From NCBI RefSeq assembly GCF_003590095.1, contig NC_039478.1, positions 16,988,001 through 17,052,000 of the forward strand: 64,000 bases of DNA, written 5' to 3'. Under the pieces are notes generated by a model, which searched no databases, was not told the origin of the DNA, and saw nothing but the letters and a program-made list of their open reading frames with translations. A program made the position numbers and the translations under genes. Below are positions 20,827 to 35,000 of this stretch, in pieces; position 1 is the stretch's first letter, and every line of letters begins with the position of its first letter. The DNA is from Trichoplusia ni (Eukaryota > Arthropoda > Insecta > Lepidoptera > Noctuidae).

Positions 20827-23800
20827 ATCTTTTACAATTGTTATTATCTAGATAATGGTAGAAATACGTGTAAGGTTATTTAAATTTATTTCATATTTGA
20901 CAAACTAAACATATTAATCTTTGTGGCCAGCCGTCATCCCAATACATTTTCTAAAGCGATGAAAAATGCATTTAGGTAGCACAAATTCTAAGGCATTATC
21001 CTTGCTTATACGCATCTAAAGTGTTTTTACAAAAAGCAAAGAAACCACGCCCAACTAAAATACACATTCCACGATCCAAACACAAACAGATACATGCCCG
21101 TATAATTTAATTGCTAACTTAATATTCCATTTGGTGCCGCTCTAATATTTAAACAACAAGTTTTCAAAACATTGAAACGATAAAAGATAAACAGAATTGC
21201 CTATTTATACAGGCAGTTACTATAAAACTGATAATAATCGCTGTGTTACATAAAAATGTATAACTGAATTGTACGGAGATAGAGTAACATAGGAATTAGA
21301 ACCTTATTATCATTTAATATTATCTAAGTTTACATTATATTAGGCTGTAGCTGTCCTTTACATGTTAAAGGCTAGTTTTGCTTGCAGGCATATAAAAGAC
21401 AATACTTATTTGTAAAATACACTTATTTATTTTAAAGTATATTTAAATACCCGTTTAGTGCCAGACAGGGTCCATAATTGATCTTAAATTGTCTTTTTTT
21501 ATTTATCACCTGTATAACTTATGGAATTAAAAAAAAATACTGAGCATTGAGTATTAAATAGAAATGAATATATATTTATTGTATCCAGAAATAACAGAGC
21601 AATTATACATTGCGTAGAAAGCAACAAAACATAGGCATTAATAATTTGAATTCTGTTAGGTATGCTATTATCAACAAGTTTTGAATAATACCTACTTGTT
21701 TGAACGTCAACTGCAAGCCACTGTCAGAATAGCTCAACATAGGTATTGTTAAATAAAATTAATTAACGTAATTAGCAAAAAGGTTTTAACTCAAGCCATC
21801 AAGCGAAACACGCGAAATGTCGGCCATTTTATTATTTACTGCAGCAGTAAGTGACTTGATGGTAAATGTACTCCTGATAGCATCGTTTAAAATGTTGAAA
21901 TTGATTTTAATTTGTAACGTGAAAGTTTATCGGTTGAACGTAGAGTTGACCAAAAATCGCTATACGACATCGGGAAATTTTGGCAAAAATTTACGTAGTT
22001 TTGCTGTAATATTGGAATGTGTGATTGAGTAAAACAGGGGCAATTGGTGTGGAATAAAAAAAAATAATTCATATGATATGAATGGTAGAAATTCACCACA
22101 AACACCAATTGTTTTGAATTAAATAACCAACATTAACAGTACATTACGAATGTGTGCGTGACTTAGCCAGAGGGCTAATCATACGTAAACCACAAAAATA
22201 ACATAAAACGATAGCGGGACCCTCCACTAACCGAATAGTTCGAACAAAGGCCTCGTATTATGCATTCGAGTCACGTTCCGCTAATCTGCGATTGTTACAG
22301 ATTATTAAGCAACCGTTGCCCATTCGGTACGGCAACGAAAGTTACAAAGCACCTTAAAAAACCGACGTGGATCGGGAACAATTAAACGAGTCGGAAAATA
22401 CCTGTTACGGCCAGTATGCATAGTGGGGGTGCAGCAATGGAAAGCGATACGAAACGAATTAGCTTTGGAAAGGTACTTTTAGTGTTTTGGTGTAATTTAA
22501 AAAATTGAGCTGTCAGTTGGTAATGAAATTGTACGATATTCTCTGTACATTTATAGACTGGCCGTATTTCCGAACTTACAAAAAAAAACATTATAAATTA
22601 TAACTGTAAAATTGAAATGTGAACATCACATTAAACATTTATCTATCCCCTTCACACAGACTACTTGAGGACTGTTAAAATATTACACTCGGCTTAAGGG
22701 CTATCAACACTTCCACAATTGCGGAAAGCATTGCTCAGTGGGGCGAGAGGCATACCTACATGTTACCAATTAAAGAGGGTTCGTGAACCTCGTACGAAAT
22801 AGACGAAGACAATTATTTCGAAACAGTTGAAACTGGCCTTTATTATAGTACGCTGTACTAGGTATTTTCTTACAAAATAAAAGCTGTTTGTTCTGATTTT
22901 ATGAGCAGGTATAATGGTAAAGATGGTGTAGGAGCGTCATTTTTAGCTAAATAACACTTATCATTGACCAGAAACTTCGTAATTTTGGAACAACTAAACA
23001 CGTACTCTACCGTTTCCTTACTGCTTGTCACTCCAATGTTATGATTTTCAAATACAATCAAGAAGTTGGTAACAATCGTAGCGTATTATAATAGACGCCA
23101 GTTGTGGAAAAAGAGAAAAGTCGTAATCCAATATTGCGAATAGCATTTGTTTTTTATGTTTATGCATTTCTGTAGTAATTATTACAGCGAAACAATTGCA
23201 TTATTTAATCTGGATGTCTGCCAGTTGTGTGGAGTTCGGAGGGAAATTTTCACATGTTTTGCGGCTTTCACAATGGTTTTTGAATAGATATGTTGCAGTC
23301 CGCTGACGTGTGTACCCGCAGCTGCAGAATGTATACAGCATACTGAAAATGCGCTTTAAAACTTTCGTAATATTTGAGTACCAGTGATTTTTGATAGGAG
23401 ATTTTTTGTTCTTGCCAGTGTAGACTCTTTCTAGGTATTGTGGGATGTTACTTTTCTTTACAGTTATATAGGTAGTTCTTCTTTTATATGTACATATATC
23501 AGTCAAAGTCGGTTTTGTGACGCTTAGGGGGCTAAGAAATAAGCGAAAAAAAACATAAAAAAAATTGTCACCCATCATATTTATGACTGTATCAACCGTG
23601 GTTTCAACAACATAATATCACTATAGAAAATTTCGGTAAAAACATGAGTTATAGGCGGGTAATAGATAGATAAAATTTCATTTTTGCCCTATTAACCAGA
23701 TCGATATTGTTATTACATGCATACTACTTATTACAGTTATAACAAACAAACCGACGAGCAAGATCCCGACTCTCACGACTGAACGGGTCCGTATGAAGAA

Positions 23801-24061
23801 GTTGTATAACCTTCCTCACTACATACGACCTTCTGGCTGGAATACCGATATTAATTTCACATCACGTACAGGCTTATGAATACGTTTTTTATCAGCGCCT
23901 TTATATTGAAATATCGATAGTATACCTAAAAGTGAAACTAGGATTTGATTATTTATGAAAGATTGATAGCGTATGAATTCTAAGTTTTTTTTTTTTTATC
24001 AATGCCGCTACGTTTGCTTGTCAGAAATATTGATACCTAGCTAATGCTATTGGGCTCGAGA
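20827..24061. other. Non-coding stretch
   Basis: No gene. CAATTGGTGT at 22041-22050 is inverted at 22102-22111 (ACACCAATTG), a 10-bp stem with a 51-nt loop. A run of T lies near 23985-23998. Confidence 0.4.
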
Positions 24062-24215
24062 TTGAGTGCATATATAGCCGAGTGGTTAAACGAGAAACTG
24101 CGCGCGTCGTGTCGTGGGTTTGATCCCCGCGAAAGACAGGCATTAGTGTCATCCACGAATGCTTGTTCTGAGTCTGGGTGCACGTGATTTGTATGTTTGG
24201 GACACCTCCGCAAAC
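24062..24215 (+). mobile_element. tRNA-derived SINE
   Basis: Box A-like TAGCCGAGTGGTT (24075-24087) and box B-like GGGTTTGATCCCC (24116-24128) are spaced as in a pol III internal promoter, followed by the family body (CACGAATGCTTGTTCTGAGTC, then TGTTTGGGACACCTCCGC). The tRNA part does not fold as a full tRNA with paired acceptor arms, so a SINE rather than a tRNA gene. Confidence 0.7.
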
Positions 24216-26059
24216 AAAGATTAAATACTGTAGATCAGGATCTGTTTGAATAAACTCATACCTTTGGACAATACTCTAAGTAGACGAAATTGCGGACTAC
24301 CCTTACTTCACTCTATGGTTGCCTGGTGGAGGATACCTAAGACATTATGACCGCCATTGTATGTAACAAATGAAATATTAAGAAAAACTAGCATCTTTTT
24401 CAGTCTGCTGATCTGTCTAGATCAGATTATATTAAAATAAATTTCGTACTGATTTAAAACAAAATTTCCACACGAAAAACAATTTCTAAAGTAATACGTC
24501 ACTATTAAATAAGTTTTATTCAAAAATGTTCATTTCTTAATTACCTCTATGTTTGCTTCTCTCTTAGTTTTTGTATAAAAGTAATATGCTCTAATTAAAT
24601 TATATTTTGCCCCTAACGAGTTCCATACAAGTCCATACAGACTTTTACACATGACTAATTAGTTAGGAAACAAAGGCAGCACTCGTTTTCGTAAAATTAA
24701 ATTCCCAAAATTTTTATGCTGGTATTTTAGGAACAATAAGTTCTGTAAGATAAAATCAAATTTATAATAAGTCAGAGTATTTGGCGCTAGCCTCAACCAC
24801 TCAGCTGGTTAAAACACATTATAATACTCACATGAGGTTCATTATACTGTTGCATAGTAGTCATTTAAAGAGGTATGACCATGACATCCATGAACATCCC
24901 TTCGAAAATTTCAACGAAACTTCAAACAAAAGAACAATGAAAACAGTTAACGGTTTACACCACTTGCACTATTCATCCTCACATCCAAAACTGCCCAATA
25001 AACCAAAACTATCCTATACAAAGCAGATTTAACCCTAAAGATAGACTGCGCGGTCTCATAACCCTCCATACATCACCACAACATCCACTCAATAGTCACG
25101 GCCTTATACAATTAGACCCTAATTTGTAAGCAGTACACCCCTCCCCGGAGCTATGTCACAGAACGTGTGTTTTGTAAACAAACAAGTACAGTACGTTTCG
25201 AAACTTGTGCGGAGATGTGTAGGCACGAGGTACTATTTATACTGCGAAGGTCAAATATTTATTTATTGAGTAAGAGACGTTTCGAGTGGTTGATTTTTGT
25301 TACAAATTCGGGACTGTTTGAGACATCCTGTGTAGCGAATGTTTATGTAGAAACTAACTCGGGTACTCAAACTTTACCCTTTGATGTTCCCGATATTTTG
25401 AAGCTAGAGAGAAACCTTCATACGTCCATAAAAGTAGATTTGGGGTTATAAAAATATGGTCTAACTGTATCTTAAGTAGTAAATTTCCAGGCATATACGG
25501 AGTGCAGTTAGCAAATACAGAGCGTCTCCAATCCATAGCAATTCGAATAGAATTTCCATTTACACTAACGTGTTCTGCAAATGCCCCACAATTTCTTCGC
25601 TACAAATTCTGCATCTTACAATAAACGTGCGACAAGTCGCTGGGCTGCCGGCTGCGATACGACCACCCTGCATACAATTTCGTTGAGTGCTCCAAAGTAG
25701 CAATGTATCACAAGATAACATTGAATGTTAACGCACTCTACTATAAAGTCATAGCATTATATTGCCACTTATTTTTAACGACTCATCATATTTTTTCTTG
25801 ATGAAAAACGTTACGTTGATATATTGGTGTGTCTGAGTTTATTATTAAAATGTATTTTCACGTCTAGTGGACGTAGCTAAGTGTTTCAGGTGTTCATTAA
25901 TTATTTTGATGGGTTTTCAATTTAATTAATTACAGGACTATTATTTGCAGATGTTGGGGAAACTACGAAGTTGATTCATGAATATTTTAAATAGAGATTG
26001 ACAGTTTTTTTTGGTAGTTTATCAAGACTAAGAAGCAGAATATGAAAGACCTTATACTA
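24216..26059. other. Non-coding stretch
   Basis: No recognisable gene or repeat. Frames of 60 to 94 codons near 24.8 and 25.2 kb lack any domain. Confidence 0.4.
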
Positions 26060-26324
26060 TCTATACTAATATATTAAGCTGGAGAGTTTGTTTGAACGTG
26101 CTAATCTCAGGAACTCCTGGTTCAAATTGAAAAAATATTTTTGTCTTGAATAGAACATTCATCGAGGAAGGTTTTAGGCTATAACCCTCACACTGCGACT
26201 AATAGGAGCGAAGATACAATGGAAACTGTAGAAAAAACAGGGAAAATTATTCATCTTCGAGGGCTTCCGTTCAAAAATTCCTAATATATCTTCTAACGCG
26301 GACGAAGTCGCGCGCAACAGCTAG
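26060..26324 (+). mobile_element. Short non-autonomous Helitron (copy 3, full length)
   Basis: A|TCTATACTAATATATTAAGC at the 5' end and CGCGCAACAGCTAG|T at the 3' end, 265 bp. The subterminal CGCGGAC-GAA-GTC(G)CGCG can form a 7-bp stem with one bulge about 6 nt before CTAG, the expected Helitron 3' hairpin. Flanks carry no direct repeat, unlike copy 2. Confidence 0.92.
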
Positions 26325-28722
26325 TTGTAAGATAACGTTCTAAACAAAACCCTCTCTAATGCATGTTAATTATTTCTGACTTAAAGAATTCATAACACAA
26401 ACATTTAAAAGAGAATTAAGAAATTTCCTCATAAAGCGAAAATAACAACAATACCCCCATAGAAAGTTCCACACGAAAGCGTTTTTCTTATACTTGTCAA
26501 CAAAAAACAACTTCGCATAAACACTTCATGTTACCCAAAACAGTTTTTTCCTTTATTGTTGTACATCCATTGTCAATACTGCCAAGTTCCAAAGTAACAC
26601 AATCTGTGGGCTTCGCATTGTACAAAGCTTTTTCCAAAATAAAAAGTCAACAATTTGCGAGAACCAAACTGTTACATAGATAGGTATGGGAGAAAGCTGG
26701 TATGCCTTTGAATGGATCCTAGACTAACTGAACCCCGTGGTTTTATCCAAGCTTTCCCGATTTTTTTGGTCGTCGTGCGAGATTTTGTAGCTTAAAACCT
26801 TTTCCGATATTTTGATAATCTACCGCGATCTTCAATTTGAAATAGAAGTATCAGTTTAGTTATAGCAGAGTCCATTAACCACAACAAGCAAACAATATCT
26901 CTTTTAGACTGTTTGTGACTAAACATGCAGATAACGATGAAATATGGCGCTCGTGCTTCAAAAACTATATACACCACCATTATATCCAAAAATCAAGACC
27001 TCTTTTTTCATCGGTTCAAAGAAGACGATCGTTTTCGGTTAGAATAAATTCACAAACACATAAATACTTATTTGTTATCGAATATCAAAATGATGAAAGT
27101 CAAAATTTTCCAATACATACACAATACCATTTTTTTCAGCCATTCATTTCGGCAACCCTACGTCCCACAGAAAATGTACTGGCCAGTTATAATGAGCACC
27201 GAAATTCGAATTTCCCGATTTGAATAGCAACCGATACCAATTCATAATAACTCATACATTGTATGTGAATGTGATATAGCTTCTATATTCAAACTATTTC
27301 GAACAATGATGCGAACTCTGTTTCTGATTTCTTTTTAAGAGCAGGATAAATCGAATCTTGAAATTCGAATGAATGAAAATACATTTATTGACTGTGTTTT
27401 TTTTTCATTTTGGCGCTTCGTCAAGCACCTACATCTGTAAACTGTCAAAATATAAAGATATTTAAACCTCAAATAATAGTTTCTTTTCTACGTTAATATA
27501 ACTAAGTGATACATAACCGAACATAAAAATAACTGAAGCACTTAAATATATTAAAACTACAGTCGAAATTGATATCGAAAAATTCAGATCGGTACAAAAA
27601 TTGGATGCATTCTACCTACCTACCCGTACTTATCGAATTGAAACCTCGGAGTATTATCGTAAAACTAGTCCATTTTATTTAAATACGAAAATAGACCTTA
27701 TTCCCGTAAAATAAGGTTTAATTTTGCTTGCCAGTACACATTATTTGAGATTTTGTTTAATAGTAAATGAAGGTAAAATTTGCCTCGTGTTGTTTTATTG
27801 TATTAGAAAAGGCCTGCGGCTGCGACATTTAAAATTGTATTAACTAAGGAGTTTCTGTTTAAAAGTATATAATATTTGAAAAGTAAACATTATATTCTGT
27901 TTTATAATCATACCAAAAAAAACTACAGGTTTCCATGGCATCTGACAACAATAAGCGTGTCGCAATATTTTTTTAACATCGAATTAAAAACAATATTTTA
28001 ATTGTTTATTAAGGTCCACGTCTATTCTATATCAAGAAGTGGTTCTAATACAGCAAAAAAATTGACCTAAACAATGTGTGTAACATAGTAAATGAAACAA
28101 ACATTTTCAATATTACATTTTGAGTGATTCATCATATATACCATATAACATGACAAAAATAAATAAAGTTTATAGTTCTACACAAAAAGATTACAATGGT
28201 ACGAATTTACGAATCAAAATTAGTAATTTTCACTACCGTCATCTCATCCCATACGGGCCGATTCACCCAACAAGTTTCGTGTAAACAATCAACAGTTATA
28301 TTGTCAAGCAACCAAGTGAAGCAAGAACCTCCTTCCTGTATTAATCAAGAAAACAATTACCGAGTCCTGTTTCGCCAAGATATTGTCTTTGCGAGTTCCT
28401 CTTTGCATTAAATTGCTACATTTTTAATAGCGACCGCGTTAAAAATACATCTTAAAACATTATAAGCCGGTTTCTTGTTTTAGAGTTCCATAATGAAAGG
28501 GTCAAAACGGATTTTTTTAATAAACGACGCAACAAGAAGAGTGTTATTAGTTTGATGTGTACATATGTGGCATCATAGCTCCTGAACGGATTGACCGATT
28601 TAAATTTAGTTTGTTTTGTATTAAGGAAATTATGTGCGAGTCTTCTCAGACATGTCAAATAAAAGTCGATGGAGCCATTAAAAATTGGTGGTGGGTTCTT
28701 TTTATCTTATAGTACTAAATCT
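26325..28722. other. Non-coding stretch
   Basis: No gene. CTCCTGAACGGATTGACCGA near 28577 is a phrase I recall from dispersed lepidopteran repeats, but no ends can be defined. Confidence 0.4.
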
Positions 28723-28812
28723 CCCGTATCTGTCTGTCCGTCACTTACTATGTATAACATAAACCGTGATAGCGGGACAGTTGAAATTTTCACAAATTAC
28801 ATACTTATGTTT
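28723..28812 (+). repeat. Dispersed repeat, GTGATAGC...GACAGTTGAAATTTTCAC family
   Basis: CTGTCTGTCCGTCACTTAC, AACCGTGATAGCGGGACAG and TTGAAATTTTCACA are shared, with substitutions, by segments at 29917-30060 (minus), 35875-35980 (minus) and 42750-42864 (plus). Probably a decayed mobile element; class unknown. Confidence 0.55.
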
Positions 28813-29279
28813 CGGCATCAATATCGAATGATCAAAACTAAAACCAATGTCCAGTAAATTTGGTAAGTATGGTCATAAAATTTTATAGGCGTCCAATATT
28901 CTTGGAAAATTATTTCCTTTAGCCTTAATATATTTATTTATTAGTATGTAACCCCCATTGTCACGAATCCGTCTCGCACTTAACCGGTTTTATAATTCAT
29001 ATTAACGCGTGTTTTTCTTGGAGTCCTCGTAATATTTCCTTGTTTGGCCTGGAGTAAGAAAACGTTGCGTAATTGAAACCACTCATAGTATTTAATAAGT
29101 TTTTATAAGCTTATATTTTTTGAGGATAAATCTTTCGCAAAATTATTGATCATTTGTTTTATTCTTTGAGTTATATAGAGTCGGACTCGGTTAAACGAGT
29201 AACTTACGATAAATTAATTTCAATTTTTAATATAAATTACATCAGTAAAATGTGTATGGTAAGACGTATTAATCATCTA

Positions 29280-29443
29280 TCTATACTAATATATAAAGCT
29301 GAAGATTTTGTTTGAATGCGCTAATCTCAGAAATTACGGGATTAAATAAAAAAAAAATTGAGTTAATAGACCATTCATCGAGGAAGGTTTTAGGCTATAT
29401 ACCATCACGCTGCGACTAATAGGAGCGAAGATACAATGGAAAA
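29280..29443 (+). mobile_element. Short non-autonomous Helitron (copy 4, 3'-truncated)
   Basis: Clean 5' end TCTATACTAATATATAAAGC and the core CTGCGACTAATAGGAGCGAA are present, but similarity stops after ATACAATGGAAAATC. The CTAG end and its hairpin are absent. Loss of the 3' end could be a deletion or an aborted insertion. Confidence 0.85.
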
Positions 29444-29916
29444 TCTAAAACCTCAAAAATAAAAAGTGTACACAAATGTAAGTTAATATAAAAAAAAACA
29501 ATATTTCACTACCAAGCACATTTTATATTCAAAGATAATACAAAACTACTGAATCAATTCAACCGATTGCACTGTTAATATTTATTGGCACATTAAAGAC
29601 TCTGCTTTGAGATAAACTTAGTTCGTAAACTGTTAAAACTTGTACGAACGCGGTTTATCCTAACATGTAACATTACGTTCAGATATTGCCGTCCTAAGAG
29701 AAATGTTTGGCAACTTCTGAGTTAGGAAAATTGTCTAATACATTAATTAGAAATTTTATTTTTTAAGAATCTAGTATTAGTATTCTGACCAGAGCTAGAC
29801 TTGCGAGAGGGTTTCCCACATAGGATGAGCGTGCCCACTCTAAAATTTATTTGAAATCCACCTACAAATTGATGGCCGTAAGAAACGCTGCTGAACCTGG
29901 CTATTTATCTTAATTA

Positions 29917-30060
29917 GTATTTGTAATAGCGGCAACAGAAATACATCATCTGTGAAAATTTCAACTGACTCTATCACGACTTCTGTCCCTTTCAGCTATC
30001 ACGGTTCCGGAAATAGATCAGTACAGACTTTCTTTTTTATTCCATAGGCACGGAACCCTA
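29917..30060 (-). repeat. Dispersed repeat, same family as 28723
   Basis: Minus strand: GGGTTCCGTGCCTATGGAAT, then CCGTGATAGCTGAAAGGGAC, TTGAAATTTTCACAGATGAT and GTATTTCTGTTGCCGCTATTAC. Reverse-oriented relative to 28723 and 42750, and more complete at the 5' side. Confidence 0.55.
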
Positions 30061-31982
30061 AGAATGACTTTTTTTGAGTTATTTAAAATGATACCAATGT
30101 CAGTACCTTTATATTTTACAACTTGTTTATCCAAAACATATTCAGCCATAGAATTCGTTACGCATATTCATAAAGAAAAAAATATATATATAAACTATTA
30201 ATCAATAAAAAAACAGATTTCAATTAAGGTTTCATTCAGTGCAGTACAATACAAGCCACAATTTACACAAACCCAGGGAACATTGATCCGGTCAAATTTA
30301 ATATTTATAACCTCATTAAGAAGACGGATAAACAATGTAATTGCCTAATTATGATTATTAATTAATACATTTACCTTACGTTAATATTAATCTATGGTAT
30401 TCATTGACTTTGACAGAAGTTACTTTGTAGAATAATTTATTAAGTTTTATAATTAGAATAATAGTATTATTTGAAATTGAAAAAGCTTTTTTGTTTCAAA
30501 AATAGCTTCCAAATTTAAATATTGGTAGTTATTTCTTTAGTTTAGCAATTCCACACATTTTAAACACAATTTAAATTATTTTAGTTCTTTTCTTTTTCAT
30601 ATATATTTTTATTGACTTTTAGAAAACATTGCTCATAAAGTGTTTTCTGCCTCTTATATCTATCTGCAATACGCGTAAACATTACATAAATTCAAACAAA
30701 TCTACAATCGAAATTAAACAATCGAGAATCGAACGCCAACTTGAAACAACAGTCAATGGATTTTTAATTCAGGGTCGTTTCGACCTAAGCTCGGCTTTCC
30801 GATGAATCAATTAATACAGAGTTAATGGAACAGGGTTAAAACGATGACGGCGTCGACTTGAGTATATTTGCATAAACAGATGAGGCGTTCAAGACAAAAT
30901 AGATCGAGCACTCGAGGGTTAATTGAGATTTTATTTTAGGAATCTTTTTAATTGTTTTTATGAATAATTTAGCTCTCGTTATTCTTGTTAATATTTTGAT
31001 TTTTATTGGTAGAGGTCAGGGTTCAAGTGTTGTTTTTATAGGCTAGTTGATGGTTTTGTCAAAATTTTGTTTCGACTAAGCCAACAGATCGAAAGCAACA
31101 TCGTTCAATAACTGATGATGGATAATTTTATAGATCAACTAAAACCAAAAATTTTGTTAGTAAGAAATAATTATTCAATCATATTTTTCTTTTTTTTACG
31201 TAACGTTAGCCTACATTTTTTTCGTAAAATAGGACTTTTAAAACCCAGGATGATAACAGAAATACTACACAATAGTGTAAAATCACGAATGTTAGGAGGT
31301 AGAGCAACTTTTTAACACAATAACCACCGTCGGCCGAGCGGAGTTGGGGATATTACATAGTCGTTCATAAACTATTCGACGCTCAGCGAGTTACGTTGAA
31401 AATGTTGATGATATCATACTAATGTAGGGTTGACAATGAAAGAAAGATCGTGATACTACTCGGGAATACTTCTCTGCCTTGTCCATAATACAGTGTTGCT
31501 TCGATTTGTCATGAATTCTGGCTTTAAAAGGACCACTGGAAACAAAATCGAAGAAGAAGCAGTTCTATTGTAAAATGTCTAAAATGTTGTAATTATATTG
31601 TGGACTTCATTAGCATTTATATCCTTCCTGATCAAAGGCAGAAAACTATATAAAAATATAGTTTTATGCTCTCTGTATAATCACTAAACTTGGACGCCCC
31701 AGCAGAGCCCCAGATCTGCATGCATCATAGGCCCAGATGGATTTCAGGACCGCCTTATATATCAGCACCTTACTGCTCATGGATTGTTTTGAGTTACAAC
31801 CCTTCAACTAATAAAGACCTTTTAGTATTTCAGTTCCATATAAATTGTAAATAAAAATGTTTCATTGAACTAGGCCCACTATAACTAGACCCATTTGTCG
31901 CCCAAGCGTCTACTGGGACAAATTCAACAAACGGGCCTCGACTAATGGCAAAATACATCGCGGCAGAGCCAGCTGAATACCG
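30061..31982. other. Non-coding stretch with a 10-bp hairpin
   Basis: AAAACTATAT (31642-31651) and ATATAGTTTT (31656-31665) form a 10-bp stem with a 4-nt A loop. Nothing else recognised. Confidence 0.4.
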
Positions 31983-32027
31983 TGGTCGGTGCGTGATGAA
32001 TTGCTATGCATTGGCACGCACCGACCA
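31983..32027. repeat. 13-bp GC-rich stem-loop
   Basis: TGGTCGGTGCGTG (31983-31995) is exactly inverted at 32015-32027, with a 19-nt loop. Pairing does not extend outward. The size fits an RNA stem-loop, but the stem is too short for a typical pre-miRNA. Confidence 0.85.
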
Positions 32028-35000
32028 AATGCGAGACAAGAGTCTGACACTACAAGCTGAGGAAGTGGGCGAAGATTCCCCTGCCTAACCAAATAAAAAG
32101 AAATATGAGCTAGTTGAAGAACGGAGTAAGTTTGACTCTCATCATAAAAATAAGCAATCAGACAATTCATTTTATAAAATAAATATATTTTGATTTTGTG
32201 TTGAGGGAAATGACTGAAAGCAATTGGGGCTAGTTTCTACTTGTACGGATAGCATGTAGTTTTGGAGTTTAACCCCACCGAAAAAGTAGCGACCACGTGC
32301 GTAACTAACGTTGATTCAAAATGATTCTTTAGGATGAAGTCTTGAACCTTATTTATAATTTCTTATTATAGATTTACTTATCACCCAAGGAATTTGATGT
32401 AGGTGGGTTATTTTTATAACTCATAAAGTGCGTTAGTACGTAACAACAGCAGTAACACTAGAGCAAAATTATACGCACTACCCTACCACACGAAAATCCC
32501 CACAAACTCTCCAAAGGGCTCAACAGCCTACACTACAATCATGGTTCACGTAAAAAAACACACTTAAACACATTTATCTCGTGGCAACCCTACCCTAACG
32601 AGATACGAAACCACGTGTGCTTATAGACCTATAAGTACAGCCTATAATATTATTTAATCGGCTAACCGTAATAACTTACGCTCTATCGTATAAATTTGTT
32701 GAATAAACAACGTAACAACGAATTATGGTGAAAATGGCTGCGTTTTGATAAGGTTTCGCGTTAATATAGATATCTATTTGGATTTTAGGTTTGCGACTGG
32801 TAAATATTTGACGATCGATTATTTGTGGACACGGATCAGTCTTAGTGGATTTTATCTGGAAGTGTTTGAAAGATTTTTAAAGAAAATGTCATCGTATTTT
32901 ATAATTCATTAAAAAAACGACGACATTTACTCTCTGACTCAGATGAAAAAAAATACAGGATTGTTGGGTAGAAACCTCCCATTCCTCTTGTAAACATATA
33001 TATAGCAGCTAACTACAAATTATTTGACCACCATTTTTGGGATAAAATTGCCTCGCTTTCCAAAAAATCCAATTTACCACTACATAATATCGTACAAGAA
33101 AGGTAAAAGTGAACAGAATAGACCCCCATAGATCGTTTGAACTCTCTTCCCTAACAAATTGATCTGTCAGTGTCTTTAAGGCGGGTTAAAATCTATTATT
33201 TCTGGTAGGGCCGGGATGATCCGTCCTAATGATTGATGTATGCCCAAGACTTGAAGGATTTTAAGGTGTTTTTATAGGCACTCGATTTCTTGCCTTCGAT
33301 TGATTGAACCTGAATTTACATTTCAGTTAAGTTAGTGTACCTACGCTTTCTAAAGAACAATGTAGTTTTAGATTAAATAACAAAGGGAATTCAATTTAAA
33401 AGGATTGTTAGAAAGCAGTGTTTTTTGTCTATGTAAACTCACATTTCTACAGACATACAAATTTCTCACAAACTGATCCGAAACAAACCAATTTGTTGAC
33501 GACCTATCAATCAACTCGGCCAATCGCAATCCTCTCCTGGACAAAATCCTCTGCTAGAATTACTGCCTAAAACTCATACAATCAAAACAATGGGAAACGA
33601 AACATCAAATTCTGTGACGCAAACGTCAAAACATTTTAACCGGTACACTTCAAAATAACAGATGCAGTTCAAATTCAACCTTTTTTTCCATCAGCTCTGA
33701 ACACGGAAAACTCGTATAGCTGTCATTTTTTGATGCTAGTTCGAACTGCAATACGAATGCCGAACTTTTGGTTCCCATGATTTGTCCAGTGTTCTGTGTG
33801 AGTTGAAGAAAACGAGAGAAAAAACTTAGATTTGCGCTTCGATGGAAGGCGATGTTTTGGAAAAAATGATTTTGGGTAATCTTAGAACTACTACCAAGTC
33901 AAACAGTCAATCTACTCCATGAGCTAAAAATCTACAAGTCTATCTTTCACGTGTTTTCATCCACATCTTTCAATCCAGACTACAATTTTATACTTTTCGA
34001 TTTAAACGTTGGGTACTCTAGGTTCTAAAGTGAGGGAAGAGATTGTTTTAGGTGATGTGATTTCCAATGGAGTTCGCATTACTGTAAAACACTCCTATGG
34101 TTTACATACGCTTTGTTTCCTCAGAGAAAGTTCGTAGGATTCCAAGAAAAAAAGAAGTCAGGATTCTCTAACTTTGTGCTGAAATAAGTTGAATCCGGGA
34201 TCCGCAACCAATGCTTAATCTACCGGGGCAGACTACATTCTTTCTTATACCTAAATTGATACGTCAAGAGAGGGCACAATCGGGGTTCGGATACATTTAT
34301 CACGAGGGACGCTAATGATTGATGAGATTCACTGACCGGTTAGGATCCGTCGATCCCGTTTATTTTTGGCTGTGATTTGTGATTTTTGCGGTGTAAGCGA
34401 AAATTGTGCAGACTTCCAGAATCGCTATGTTATATGACGTAGTTGATGTGTGAAAGTGACTGTTCGATACCTCGAAATGATGGCTTTATTTCTTGGAAAA
34501 TAAACCATTTTCCCATTTTGGAATGTTTTCAAGAAACAATATTTCCATCAAATTATATGTAAACCTTTACGTTGTACCAGTCAGCTTCACAATGAATAGA
34601 CAAAATGCAAGGTTCCATTGTTATGTATTTCAATGAAATTTACTAGGAAATAATTACAACTCTTCGTTTTCATACAGCGAATAATGTAGGTCAAACATTC
34701 CGTCATAGAAATTCTCAATTTACTCATTTACTACATAAACTGAAATAGTGATAAGCACAAACTTATTTTGAATCCAACCATTATAGCGAGAGAAATGATT
34801 CAGAAATTACTCGTAATAATCTGAGTGACGTAACAAAGTCTCAAATTCAGAAAAAATCGAAGAAACAATAAATCACGTTATAATCCGTGACAAATTGGAA
34901 ACTTAAACCGTGTTATAGGCCGGGAGATCAGAATGCTTCGCGACCTAATTTGTATTTTTTAAACGAAAACGAGTCGCGAATTACCCAATGGTGTAGATAC

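Noticed and set aside
23201..23578. 125-codon minus-strand frame
   Set aside because: No domain or splice context; AT-rich composition like the surroundings.
31910..32170. 86-codon minus-strand frame around the 31983 stem-loop
   Set aside because: No domain; the open frame is more simply explained by a decayed repeat.
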